A DNA stretch of 25,668 bases from Methanobacteriota archaeon (GCA_012719315.1 JAAYAP010000037.1:1-25668), one strand, 5' to 3'. Counted from the first letter of the stretch, positions 16,250 through 23,722 are shown. The notes: generated by a model from the sequence alone, not told the origin. Numbers and translations: made by a program.

Positions 16250-16999
16250 TCACCGCCCCGGGCCGCCGTGCCCGGGGCCTTCCCCGAGCAGACGCTGCAG
16301 CTCGGCGCGCTCGGCCGCGGCGATGTCGCGGCAGCCGCCGGGCCTCAGACCCTCCAGGGTGATGTTCATCACCCTCACGCGGATCAGGCGGGTCACGCCG
16401 TAGCCGAAGTGCCCGCACATCCGGCGTATCTGCCGGTTGAGCCCCTGGGTCAGCACGATCCTGAACTCGCGGTCGCCGGTCTTCTCGACGACGCAGCGCC
16501 TGGTGACGCGATCGCCGAGGATGGGCACGCCGGCCGCCATGCCGGCGACGAAGGCCGGCGTCACCTCCCGGTCCACCCGGACGATGTACTCCTTCTCGTG
16601 TCCTGCGCGCGAGCGCATGATGCCGTCGGCCAGCCGGCCGTTGTTGGTCAGCAGCAGCAGGCCCTCCGAATCCTTGTCGAGCCTGCCGATCGAGTAGATG
16701 CGCTTATGATGGCCGATGCGGTCGATGACGTTGTCGGGATCGTCGGGCGACGAGGTGCAGGTGACCCCGGCGGGCTTGTAGTAGGCGATGACGATGTCCT
16801 CCTCCTCTTTGGAGACGGGTTCGCCGTCGACGCGGACCTCGTCGCCGGGGAGCACCCTGTCCCCCAGCACCGCCGGCCTGCCGTTGAGGGTCACCCGTCC
16901 CTCCTCGATCATGCGGTCGGCCGCCCGCCGCGAGGCCACGCCCGCCTCGCCGATGAACCTGTTCAGCCGCACCCCCGCGGGCCCGCTCCGGTCTTCCAT
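16250..16999 (-). CDS. RsuA/RluF-type rRNA pseudouridine synthase
   Basis: A 249-residue enzyme that isomerises a specific uridine in rRNA to pseudouridine. An N-terminal S4 RNA-binding domain (RLNRFIGEAGVASRRAADRM, about 11-58) precedes the catalytic domain. The catalytic aspartate is D108 in GRLDKDSEGLLLLT, and QGLNRQIRRMC lies near 193. Within the family, the segment from the linker to the GRLDKDSEG motif is closest to RluF. The ATG at 16999 is supported by ATTTATAC (17021-17028) centred about 26 bp upstream, giving a leaderless mRNA. RsuA/RluB/E/F enzymes are typical of bacteria, so acquisition from bacteria is likely. It is divergent from the pirin gene. Confidence 0.93.
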   Translation of the reverse strand: MEDRSGPAGVRLNRFIGEAGVASRRAADRMIEEGRVTLNGRPAVLGDRVLPGDEVRVDGEPVSKEEEDIVIAYYKPAGVTCTSSPDDPDNVIDRIGHHKRIYSIGRLDKDSEGLLLLTNNGRLADGIMRSRAGHEKEYIVRVDREVTPAFVAGMAAGVPILGDRVTRRCVVEKTGDREFRIVLTQGLNRQIRRMCGHFGYGVTRLIRVRVMNITLEGLRPGGCRDIAAAERAELQRLLGEGPGHGGPGR

Positions 17000-17020
17000 G
17001 ACCGATGATGCCCGCAGGGG

Positions 17021-17028
17021 GTATAAAT
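17021..17028 (-). promoter_or_regulatory. TATA box of the pseudouridine synthase gene
   Basis: ATTTATAC on the minus strand, about 26 bp from the ATG at 16999. It lies back to back with the pirin TATA box, 11 bases away. Confidence 0.6.
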
Positions 17029-17039
17029 CGATGGCGAAG

Positions 17040-17047
17040 GTAAATAC
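17040..17047 (+). promoter_or_regulatory. TATA box of the pirin gene
   Basis: GTAAATAC, predicting a transcript start near 17070 at the right edge of the adjacent dyad. GGTGGAG (17069-17075) then serves as a ribosome site three bases before the ATG at 17079. Confidence 0.5.
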
Positions 17048-17071
17048 CCGCACGGGCATACCCGTGCGGGT
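17046..17071. promoter_or_regulatory. Strong inverted repeat between TATA box and start of the pirin gene
   Basis: Arms ACCCGCACGGG (17046-17056) and CCCGTGCGGGT (17061-17071) match perfectly over 11 bp around a CATA spacer. It touches the TATA box and ends at the predicted transcript start, so it suits a repressor operator for pirin and possibly also for the divergent gene. Confidence 0.55.
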
Positions 17072-17078
17072 GGAGACG

Positions 17079-18113
17079 ATGGCTTTGTTCAGAAGGAGGA
17101 GGAAGGGGGATGTGCTCGCCGTCAAGGCGATCGGCATGCGATGGGACACCGAGGATCCGTTCACCTACGCGTCGCATCACGAGGACGATTACCCGCACGG
17201 CAATGCGCAGCAGGCCCCGCCGCTGCAGGAGATCGCCGGCAGGAACCTCGGCAGGGATTACGAGCAGCGCCTGGGCTTCAGGATGTACCACGGCAAGGTC
17301 GTGCCCGGCTTCCCCGCCCATGCGCATCAGGGCTACGAGACGGTGACCGTGCCCGTGCTCGGCTGCATCGACCATTTCGACAACCTCGGCAACCAGGGCC
17401 GGTACTGCGGCGGCGACGTGCACTGGCTGACCGCCGGGAAGCGGTACCAGCACTGCGAGATGTACCCTCTGGTGCACAACGACCGGCGGAACCCCAACGA
17501 CATCACCCAGATCATGATCAACCTGCCGCTCGGGCGCAAGGACGCGGAACCGGTGCAGAACATGGTCTGGGCGGAGGACGTGCCGCACGTCCGCGGGGAC
17601 GGCTGGGACGTGACGGTGATCGCCGGCGCCTTCGGGGATGCGGCCGCCCGCGTGCCCAATCCCGATTCGTGGGCGGCCGACGCCGCCAATCACGTGCGCA
17701 TCCTGAGGATCGCCATGGAGCCCGGGGCCGGCATCACCCTGCCGGCGGTGCCGGAGGGCGTGAACCGCAACCTGTACTCCGTCTCCGGCGGCGGCCTGCG
17801 GGTCGACGGCGGGACCTACCGCTCCGAGACCAGGTTCAAGCTGGCGGCCGATGCCGACATCGAAGTGGTCAACGGCGACGCCGCGGCGGCGCTCTGGCTG
17901 CTGGAAGGCAGGCCGATCGGCGAACGGCAGGTCTCGTTCGGCCCGGTCATCCTCGGCGACGACCGGGAGGTGCGGGAGGCGCTCGACGAGATCCGCCGGC
18001 GGCATCTCGACGACTGGCCGTGGGATTACGTCGATCAGACGCATCCGCGGGACACACTCCGTTTCATCAGATACGCCGACGGACGGGAGGAACGTCCCGC
18101 CTCACGGCCATAA
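17079..18113 (+). CDS. Pirin-family cupin protein
   Basis: A 344-residue cupin protein. The N-terminal cupin has the pirin metal ligands H81 and H83 (AHAHQGYETV), and H125 and E127 (HCEM), in the spacing seen in human pirin. The block CIDHFDNLGNQGRYCGGDVHWLTAG is diagnostic. A second cupin-like half follows (about 200-310). Pirins bind iron or another divalent metal; some are quercetinases and others redox-sensing regulators, so the exact activity is open. It is somewhat longer than most pirins (230-300), with a basic N-terminus (RRRRK) and an extra C-terminal helix. It is controlled by the dyad-containing promoter upstream. The last 12 bases overlap the convergent GTPase gene. Confidence 0.92.
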   Translation: MALFRRRRKGDVLAVKAIGMRWDTEDPFTYASHHEDDYPHGNAQQAPPLQEIAGRNLGRDYEQRLGFRMYHGKVVPGFPAHAHQGYETVTVPVLGCIDHFDNLGNQGRYCGGDVHWLTAGKRYQHCEMYPLVHNDRRNPNDITQIMINLPLGRKDAEPVQNMVWAEDVPHVRGDGWDVTVIAGAFGDAAARVPNPDSWAADAANHVRILRIAMEPGAGITLPAVPEGVNRNLYSVSGGGLRVDGGTYRSETRFKLAADADIEVVNGDAAAALWLLEGRPIGERQVSFGPVILGDDREVREALDEIRRRHLDDWPWDYVDQTHPRDTLRFIRYADGREERPASRP

Positions 18114-19667
18114 GGCCTTCATGAGCTCGGGATCGCTCTTCCACAGGATCCATTTGAACGGGTCGACCGCATCCGCCTTCGGCCCGTGCGACGTGACCTT
18201 GAAGAACCTGACCTCGGCGAACACCGCCGCCGCCAGCTTCAGGAACGCGCCTTGGCCGTGCTCCTCGAGGAACGCCTCGGGGGAGCCGGCGGCATCCACC
18301 GCCGACCTGACGTGCGCTATGTCCATCCTGGTGAGCACGACCGCCAGCGGGACCTGCGACCGCACCGACGGACCGTAGCCGTTGATGGTCGCGTAGATCT
18401 GATGGAAGGTCTCGAACGTGCCCGCGACCGTGACCTTGTCGCTCTTGAACGCCGAACCGGAACGGTGATAGGCCATGACCTCCAACGGGTCGATGGCGAA
18501 GACCAGGCCGTCGTTGTAACGGTAGTACTCCTGGAAGAGCACCCTGTCCTCGGCCGGGAGGAACTCCTGCCCCGAGATGTCGTTGACGATCAGCACCCGG
18601 CCGTGCACGTTGCGCGAACGGAGGAAAAGCTGCTCCGAATCCGTTTCGCCGGGAGGGGTGGGCACCGCCGCCTCCGCCGGCGCCGTCAGGCCCTCGGAGG
18701 CTTCGCTGTACATCCCCTGCCTCCTCGCCGCCCCGATGATGTTGTCGGCCGCGGATCGCATCAGCGCGGTCTTGCCCGCGCCCGTCGCGCCGATCATCGA
18801 GATGACGATCGGCCACGACTCCTGCGTCCGGATCGAGGCGCCGCAGCAGGGGCAGACGGTGTCGAGCTTGGATCTGGCGCCGTTAGCGTTGGTGCAGGGC
18901 ACGGTGTGCCCGTTGACGCAGGTGTGCTCCCTGAGCCCGTACACGCCCGGCACGGGGTAGGAGAACACCTCCTTGCATCTGCATCTGACGTCGGGCCGGG
19001 GGAAGCTGCGCTTGCAGACGGTGCACACCGCATGCCCGGTCAGACGGCCGTACTCCTCCCGGTCCTTGCGGGAAGCGGAGCGGGCGGCCGCTCCGACGAT
19101 GCCTTTGACGATCAGGAAGACGATGAGCACAAGCACCGTCGTCACGGCGGCGAAGAGGTACATGAACGGGAGCAGGAGCACCGGGATCAGCACCGGCACG
19201 TACTTCCTGCGGAAGGCCGCGGGGAAGGCGTCCCAGGGCATCGCGGCCGCCTTGAGCACGGAACGGGGCCTGGCGGTGAACATGAACTCGCGGGGATCGC
19301 CCTCGGCGGTGCAGTCGCGCGCCGTTCCGGAGAGCATCCCGGCCAGCATCGCCGCGAAACCCACCAGGGTCAGGACGGACAGCAGGTCGGCCGGGCCGAT
19401 GTGCTCTCCGACGTATGCGCCGAGGTGCTCCGCCATGCCCGCCGGCAGCAGGATCAGCAGCTCCCAGACGCGCTCGGGCAGGAGGGTCGAGAGGCTGATG
19501 CCCGCCTCGGGCGACCAGGGCATGGCCAGCGCGGACGGGTCGAAGAGGCAGAAGTCGAACGTCCCCGTCCCCCTGATCGAAGCCAGGGTGCAGATCAGGC
19601 ATGCGGCGGCATACAGCAACGGCACCGTCACCGTCACCGCGAATAGTTTGACATTCAACCTGTTCAT
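18102..19667 (-). CDS. Membrane-anchored zinc-binding P-loop GTPase
   Basis: 521 residues. Hydrophobic segments lie at about 8-30, 95-113 and 157-190 (one long or two short helices). A cysteine-rich zinc region follows (C215, C218, C229, C231, C250, C258, C272, C274, C275). The cytosolic GTPase domain has Walker A GATGAGKT (293-300), G3 NDISGQE (362-368) and G4 LTRMD (445-449). The C-terminus VDPFKWILW (501-509) matches the VEDPFIWLF of the GTPase at 12665-13912, so the two are related. The ATG at 19667 overlaps the stop of the upstream small ORF by four bases. A TATA box of its own, TTATATCG (19704-19711), lies inside that ORF. Client or signal unknown; it may be the membrane end of the chaperone/GTPase system (inference). 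Confidence 0.85.
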   Translation of the reverse strand: MNRLNVKLFAVTVTVPLLYAAACLICTLASIRGTGTFDFCLFDPSALAMPWSPEAGISLSTLLPERVWELLILLPAGMAEHLGAYVGEHIGPADLLSVLTLVGFAAMLAGMLSGTARDCTAEGDPREFMFTARPRSVLKAAAMPWDAFPAAFRRKYVPVLIPVLLLPFMYLFAAVTTVLVLIVFLIVKGIVGAAARSASRKDREEYGRLTGHAVCTVCKRSFPRPDVRCRCKEVFSYPVPGVYGLREHTCVNGHTVPCTNANGARSKLDTVCPCCGASIRTQESWPIVISMIGATGAGKTALMRSAADNIIGAARRQGMYSEASEGLTAPAEAAVPTPPGETDSEQLFLRSRNVHGRVLIVNDISGQEFLPAEDRVLFQEYYRYNDGLVFAIDPLEVMAYHRSGSAFKSDKVTVAGTFETFHQIYATINGYGPSVRSQVPLAVVLTRMDIAHVRSAVDAAGSPEAFLEEHGQGAFLKLAAAVFAEVRFFKVTSHGPKADAVDPFKWILWKSDPELMKALWP

Positions 19668-20044
19668 CTTAGAGAACCGTCCCCGTGAGGTATGGGTATC
19701 AACCGATATAACGATTCTCGGTCGTCCCGCGGGCGGGCGCAGGACGGCTGCGGCGGCAGGTCGAGCGCACGGACCCCTTTGATGCACACCGGCACCTGGT
19801 GGCACAGCTCCTGCGTGCACAGCAGCAGCAGGCGGCCCGCGGCCACCCGCTCCCTCAGCGCCGACGAGGTCGCCCGGTCGGGCGGGGCGGAGAGGACCAA
19901 CGCGGTCATGCCCGACCCGTCCGCATCCGCGGGGATGCGCCCGGGATCCAGTTCGACGGACGTCACCGCGGCGCATCGCGTGCGGACGGTCGCGGCGACC
20001 GCCGCCGCCAGCTCCGACCTGGGCATCCGCCGCGGCCCGGTCAT
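19664..20044 (-). CDS. Small protein of unknown function coupled to the membrane GTPase; may extend upstream across a TAG
   Basis: About 126 residues with no family recognised. The predicted pattern of helix, strand, helix and strand (ELAAAVAATV, MTALVLSAPP, ALRERVAAG, RLLLLCTQEL) ends in VPVCIKGVRALDLP, which could be a small alpha/beta domain. The TGA overlaps the ATG of the membrane GTPase (ATGA). Codon bias falls off after about 19730, where the GTPase TATA box lies. There is no ribosome site before ATG 20044. The frame continues upstream through a single TAG (20075-20077) to ATG 20095, which has GGAGG five bases before it; the extra codons look coding (RFLGDPDAAVM). It could be a TAG-containing gene, a decaying gene or a chance ORF. 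Confidence 0.5.
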   Translation of the reverse strand: MTGPRRMPRSELAAAVAATVRTRCAAVTSVELDPGRIPADADGSGMTALVLSAPPDRATSSALRERVAAGRLLLLCTQELCHQVPVCIKGVRALDLPPQPSCARPRDDRESLYRLIPIPHGDGSLR

Positions 20045-20184
20045 CACGGCGGCGTCGGGATCGCCCAGGAACCGCTAGATCCGCTCCGTCTCCATCCGCT
20101 CCTCCATAGACGGTGCAGGGATGTCGTCATGCAAAAAGGCATGCCCTCCGCCGCCTTCCCGCACGCATCCGCCGTCTGACATGC

Positions 20185-20192
20185 CTATTTAA
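20185..20192 (+). promoter_or_regulatory. TATA box of the parvulin gene
   Basis: CTATTTAA, centred about 27 bp before the ATG at 20216, predicting a leaderless mRNA. Confidence 0.6.
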
Positions 20193-20215
20193 GGCTGGAC
20201 GCGATATCGCCGACC

Positions 20216-20497
20216 ATGGCGAAACAGGCGAATTGCGCACATATACTGGTACCCTCCGAGAAGGAGGCCAAGGAACTGAAGGACAGGATCGAGGGCGGCA
20301 TGAAGTTCGCGGACGCGGCCAAGAAGCATTCCAAATGCCCCTCGGGCAAGAAGGGCGGGGACCTCGGCTGGTTCGGCCGGGGGCAGATGGTCGCACCGTT
20401 CGAGACGGCGGCGTTCAATGCCGGCAAAGGCGACCTGGTCGGCCCGGTCAGGACCGAGTTCGGATGGCATCTGATCCTCGTCAAGGACCTGAAGTGA
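20216..20497 (+). CDS. Parvulin-type peptidyl-prolyl cis-trans isomerase
   Basis: A 93-residue single-domain parvulin that speeds cis-trans isomerisation of prolyl peptide bonds in the cytosol. Family features are AHILV (8-12), GMKFADAAKKHSKCPSGKKG (about 28-47) followed by GDLGWFGRGQMV, and the C-terminal GPVRTEFGWHLILV. The size matches stand-alone archaeal parvulins and bacterial Par10. There is no signal peptide or membrane anchor, so it is a folding helper inside the cell. It is monocistronic with its own TATA box, about 50 bases before the convergent tRNA gene. Another folding factor close to the Hsp70 operon may be coincidence. Confidence 0.95.
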   Translation: MAKQANCAHILVPSEKEAKELKDRIEGGMKFADAAKKHSKCPSGKKGGDLGWFGRGQMVAPFETAAFNAGKGDLVGPVRTEFGWHLILVKDLK

Positions 20498-20548
20498 GCC
20501 GCGCGCGCATAGACGTGTCACGGCAGCGGAGAAGAGAGAAGACGATAG

Positions 20549-20623
20549 TGGGCCCGATGTGATTTGAACACATGACCTCCCGGTTATCAGCCGGGCGCTC
20601 CAGCCGATCTAAGCTACGGGCCC
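20549..20623 (-). tRNA. tRNA-Ile (GAU)
   Basis: A complete 75-nt cloverleaf on the minus strand. The acceptor stem is GGGCCCG with CGGGCCC, the D stem GCTT with GAGC, the anticodon stem CCCGG with CCGGG around CTGATAA (anticodon GAT), and the T stem ATGTG with CACAT around TTCAAAT. The discriminator is A and CCA is not encoded (ACTA follows), so CCA must be added enzymatically. No intron. Confidence 0.96.
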
Positions 20624-20653
20624 TGTCGTGCAATCCCTCGAATAAGGATATAC

Positions 20654-20661
20654 AATATAAA
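20654..20661 (-). promoter_or_regulatory. TATA box of tRNA-Ile
   Basis: AATATAAA read on the plus strand (TTTATATT on the minus strand), predicting a start about eight bases before the mature tRNA. The same AT-rich island (20641-20662) could serve the divergent gene at 20727 with a leader of about 45 bases. Confidence 0.5.
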
Positions 20662-20726
20662 CCTTGTCTTGGTCCGGGGCCGTCGGCGGCGAAAGAGAGA
20701 TATCCGCCGATTCCATAGGAGCGGGC

Positions 20727-21212
20727 ATGAGCACGTACGAAGAGGTCCAGCCGCTTGTGACCAGACCGGCGTTCCTGATGCTCGCCGCGATGCTGGCGGC
20801 CACAAGCGTCTTCATCGGGGTATGCGTGATCGCGGGCATCGTGACCGAGGCGGCGGTGTTCTACGTCTCGACGGCGGTCTTCATCGCGATGGTCCTGGCG
20901 TTCCGCCTGGTCAGGCTGCGCATCCGCGTGGACGGGGACGCCCTGACCCTGAGGTTCGTCAGAGAGCACGTCATCCCCCTGGAGGATGTGATCGATTACA
21001 AGCTCGGCGACATCGACATCATCCGCAACTACAGCGGGCTGGGCGCCAAGAACATGAAGTACAAGCATTACATCTGCCACGGCTACGAGCGCGGCATCTC
21101 CTTCAAACTGACCGGACGCACCGTCGTGACGCTGTCGTCGGCCGATCCCGAGGCCGTCGGCAGGATCGTCGTCGCCAACCGCGACGCCAAGGCGGGTGCG
21201 TCCGATGAATGA
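20727..21212 (+). CDS. Small membrane protein with a PH-like domain
   Basis: 161 residues. Two transmembrane helices (about 15-37 and 41-60) are followed by a beta-rich domain (64-150) ending in an alpha helix, with the layout of bacterial PH-like domains (IRVDGDALTLRF, VIPLEDVIDYKL, ISFKLTGRTVVTLSSADPEAV). The last block is typical of bPH proteins. Function is not known; such domains often sit under the membrane and oligomerise. ATG 20727 is chosen because AGGAG (20717-20721) precedes it by five bases and upstream codons lie in tRNA promoter DNA. The stop overlaps the next gene by eight bases, suggesting an operon. Confidence 0.8.
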   Translation: MSTYEEVQPLVTRPAFLMLAAMLAATSVFIGVCVIAGIVTEAAVFYVSTAVFIAMVLAFRLVRLRIRVDGDALTLRFVREHVIPLEDVIDYKLGDIDIIRNYSGLGAKNMKYKHYICHGYERGISFKLTGRTVVTLSSADPEAVGRIVVANRDAKAGASDE

Positions 21213-21672
21213 CGCCTTCCACCGTCTCAGGGTGCAGGTGTTCTGCTATGCGACCGAGGACGAGGACCTCATCTACGACACCCTTGCCGAGCTGACCGGC
21301 ACCGAGGGGCTGGAGGTCGAGGTCTGCAGCGGGGAGCACGGCAACCGCATGGTCATCATGCAGGACGAGCTCAAAGGCAGGAAGGTCGCCGAGCTGTTCT
21401 CCCGCCTGCCCGCGGAGCTCGTCGACGAGCTGATCGGGAAGGCGGAGGAGCGGGTGGACGACGATTGCAATTTCCACATGCGGATCGACAAGCAGGAAGC
21501 GGTGCAGGGGAGGTACGTGCTCGCCCATCACGGCGACGTCGTCTCCCTGACCGGCAAGCTGGTCTCCCATCCCGCCAGGAAGAGCATCGCCGTCGACAAC
21601 CTCAGGAGGTTCCTTGAGGGGCTGCAACAGGCTCGTCGGGAACCGTCTGAGGAACGAACAGGGTCTCCTTGA
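21205..21672 (+). CDS. COG1325-family RNA-binding protein (predicted exosome-associated)
   Basis: 155 residues of the archaeal family annotated as RNA-binding or predicted exosome subunit (COG1325). Matching features are the opening HRLRVQVFCYATEDED, the central EGLEVEVCSGEHGNRM, and the signature DDCNFHMRIDKQEAVQGRY near 90-108 followed by DVVSLTGKL. It probably binds RNA in the cytosol, in connection with RNA processing; the exact role is not established. A GTG at 21196 would add three residues, but ATG 21205 has a GGCGGGTG ribosome-site-like sequence six bases before it. The last 71 bases overlap the convergent CBS-domain gene and encode a Glu/Arg-rich tail beyond the usual family end. Confidence 0.9.
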   Translation: MNDAFHRLRVQVFCYATEDEDLIYDTLAELTGTEGLEVEVCSGEHGNRMVIMQDELKGRKVAELFSRLPAELVDELIGKAEERVDDDCNFHMRIDKQEAVQGRYVLAHHGDVVSLTGKLVSHPARKSIAVDNLRRFLEGLQQARREPSEERTGSP

Positions 21673-22894
21673 CCCTGCGGCTCTTGATCGACGTCACCGT
21701 GATCCTCACGTTCCCCAGATCGACGAAGTCCCCCTTGTGCGGGATCCTCTGCAACCGGTCGTTGAGGAAGCTGCCGACGCTGCCGGCGAACTCGTCCTTG
21801 GGACGGAACTCGAGGCCCATTACCTCCATCGCCTCGTCCATGTCGGCCTCGCCCAGCACGGTGTACGACCCGTCCCCGTTGGCGGTGACCGGTATCCTGA
21901 CCTCGTCGCTCTCGTCCCAGATCTCGCCGACCAGCTCCTCGAGGATATCCTCGAGCGAGACGATGCCGATCGTGCCGCCGTAGCTGTCGAGGACGACCGC
22001 CATGTGCAGCTTGTTCTTCTGCAGGTCGTTCAGGAGCGTGGCAATGCTCATGCTCTCGGGCACGAACCTCACCGGTCGGATCACGTCGGCGATCTGGAAG
22101 TCGACGCCATTGATGTAACGCGGATAGAAGTCCTTGGAGTAGATGACGCCGATGATCCTGTCGACGGTGGTGTCGTAGACGGGTATCCGCGAGAACTCCG
22201 ATCCGACCAGGAGCTGCTTGACCTCGTCCACCGTCGCCCTGACGTCGATGGCGACGATGTCGACCCTGGGCGTGTAGATCTCGGAGACCTTGATGTCGTC
22301 GAAGAGGATCGCCGATTTGATCAGGTCGCTCTCGCGCTTCTCGATCGTCCCCTCCTCCTCGATCTCGTCGATCATGAAGTAGAGCTCGTCCTCGGTCAGG
22401 GTCGGAGCCTCCTCCGACTCCCGGTCGCGCCGGGTCAGGAAGCGCGTCAGCGCCAGGAAGGCCCAGGTCACCGGGGCGAGCAGCACCGAGGCGAAGCGGA
22501 CGGCGCGGGCGACCCTGATCGCGAAGCGTTCCGGATTGCGTTTGGCCAGCGTCTTGGGGGTCACCTCGCCGAAGACGAGGATGACGGTGATCATGAAGGC
22601 CGTCGCCAGCAGCACGCCGTACGCGTCCCCGAAGTAGATGACGAAGAACATTGTGCAGATGGCCGAGGCCGCCACGTTCATGATGTTGTTGCCGATCAGC
22701 AGGGTCGTGAGGATCCTGTCGAAGCGCTCCCAGTTCTCCAAAGCGGTGTCTGCATGCCGCACACCGTCGGCGGCCATGTTCTTCAGCCTAATCTGATTGA
22801 GACTTGAGTATGCGGTCTCCGAAGCGGAGAACAGCGCCGATGCGGACACCAGCAGAATCATGGATACAATGATGATGAGCGTAATCGTGTCCAT
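21602..22894 (-). CDS. CNNM/CorC-type membrane protein: DUF21, CBS pair, CorC_HlyC domain
   Basis: 430 residues. An N-terminal DUF21 membrane domain (about 1-150) has helices near 5-25, 62-85, 92-110 and 130-150, with the family motif FGEVTPKTLAKRNPERFA. A CBS pair follows (about 205-325: YTPRVDIVAIDV, FSRIPVYDTTVDRIIGVIYS, HMAVVLDSYGGTIGIVSLEDILEEL, each part of the usual consensus). A C-terminal CorC_HlyC domain spans about 340-415. Relatives in bacteria and archaea (CorB/CorC, CNNM) are linked to magnesium and cobalt efflux, with the CBS pair sensing Mg-ATP. Transport has not been shown for this protein. The 3' end overlaps the convergent COG1325 gene by 71 bases. Confidence 0.95.
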   Translation of the reverse strand: MDTITLIIIVSMILLVSASALFSASETAYSSLNQIRLKNMAADGVRHADTALENWERFDRILTTLLIGNNIMNVAASAICTMFFVIYFGDAYGVLLATAFMITVILVFGEVTPKTLAKRNPERFAIRVARAVRFASVLLAPVTWAFLALTRFLTRRDRESEEAPTLTEDELYFMIDEIEEEGTIEKRESDLIKSAILFDDIKVSEIYTPRVDIVAIDVRATVDEVKQLLVGSEFSRIPVYDTTVDRIIGVIYSKDFYPRYINGVDFQIADVIRPVRFVPESMSIATLLNDLQKNKLHMAVVLDSYGGTIGIVSLEDILEELVGEIWDESDEVRIPVTANGDGSYTVLGEADMDEAMEVMGLEFRPKDEFAGSVGSFLNDRLQRIPHKGDFVDLGNVRITVTSIKSRRVKETLFVPQTVPDEPVAAPQGTS

Positions 22895-22978
22895 CTTACG
22901 CGCACCCGTTCTAACTGCAACAGATCATACCAGATTTCATCCAACCGCCGGCGCATCGACCGACGCGGACAACATAAA

Positions 22979-23007
22979 CCGTGCCTGATTATAACCCTTA
23001 TGCACGG
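22979..23007 (-). promoter_or_regulatory. TATA box framed by an inverted repeat, upstream of the CBS membrane gene
   Basis: The TTATAA box (22989-22994) lies between CCGTGC (22979-22984) and GCACGG (23002-23007). A second box-like GTTTATG occurs at 22973-22979. Transcripts would have a leader of roughly 55-75 bases before ATG 22894. The rest of 22895-23092 shows nothing coding. Confidence 0.35.
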
Positions 23008-23092
23008 ACGTACGCGCATCGGCGCGGGGATGACGGCATAACGGGATGGAAAAAGGGGAAGTAAAAGGTTTGAAGCAAGTGCTTTCCGCGGA

Positions 23093-23692
23093 TCAGGCCA
23101 TGCCCATCTCTTGCTTGACGTCGTCCGAGAGCAGCATCAGGATCAGGAAGACGTACACGAGCATCAGGAAGAGGCTGGATATGGCTTCGAGTGCGCCCGG
23201 GATCGTGCTCCATCCGGAGAAGATGCCCATCAGGCTGAGGATGAACATGATCGCGAAGATGATCAGAAGCAGGAACCAGAACAGCCGGTCCAACGTGGAG
23301 GTCTTGCCGTCCGTCACCGTCTTGGCGATGTACATCGTGATCAGACCGAGGATCAGCGAGATGATGAACTCGACCGCACCGGCGGAGGCATCGCCCCAGA
23401 TGATGAAGCCGATCATCGTGAAGAAGCCCTGGACGATGAAACCTGCTCCCACCACCGCCACGAAGCTGCCCAGCACGTTGATCTTCCGGCTGACTTCTCC
23501 CGAGAGCACCTTCCTGCCCACGCCGGCGATCATCAGGCCGTAGATCAACGTCCCTACCAGAGATGCGATGTACCCCGCACCATAGTGGTCGACCGCCGCG
23601 ATGATTATGCTCGCCAAGGAGGCCAGCGCCATGATCAGACCTGCGATCGTCAGCACTTTGCCAAAGTTATTGGTGTCGTCAAAGAATGACAT
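23093..23692 (-). CDS. Multi-pass membrane protein of unknown function
   Basis: 199 residues with about six hydrophobic segments (near 12-35, 41-58, 72-95, 106-125, 137-160 and 168-188), separated by short loops with few charges. The N-terminus MSFFDDTNN and C-terminus DDVKQEMGMA are polar. No transporter or enzyme motif is seen. ATG 23692 is supported by the TATA box 23715-23722, about 26 bp away, for a leaderless mRNA; a TTG two codons earlier is ignored. Codon use is less GC-biased than in the neighbours, partly because of the many Ile, Met and Phe codons. Confidence 0.85.
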   Translation of the reverse strand: MSFFDDTNNFGKVLTIAGLIMALASLASIIIAAVDHYGAGYIASLVGTLIYGLMIAGVGRKVLSGEVSRKINVLGSFVAVVGAGFIVQGFFTMIGFIIWGDASAGAVEFIISLILGLITMYIAKTVTDGKTSTLDRLFWFLLLIIFAIMFILSLMGIFSGWSTIPGALEAISSLFLMLVYVFLILMLLSDDVKQEMGMA

Positions 23693-23714
23693 GTCCAAGA
23701 TACCGACGTTTAAG

Positions 23715-23722
23715 TTAATATA
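23715..23722 (-). promoter_or_regulatory. TATA box of the multi-pass membrane protein
   Basis: TATATTAA on the minus strand, centred about 26 bp upstream of the ATG at 23692. Confidence 0.6.

Noticed and set aside
21614..22807. 397-codon plus-strand frame opposite the CBS membrane gene
   Set aside because: His/Asp/Arg-rich antisense shadow of a well-defined DUF21-CBS-CorC gene.
23046..23543. Plus-strand frame opposite the multi-pass membrane protein
   Set aside because: Ser/Thr/Pro/Met-rich antisense of hydrophobic helices, without a ribosome site or promoter.
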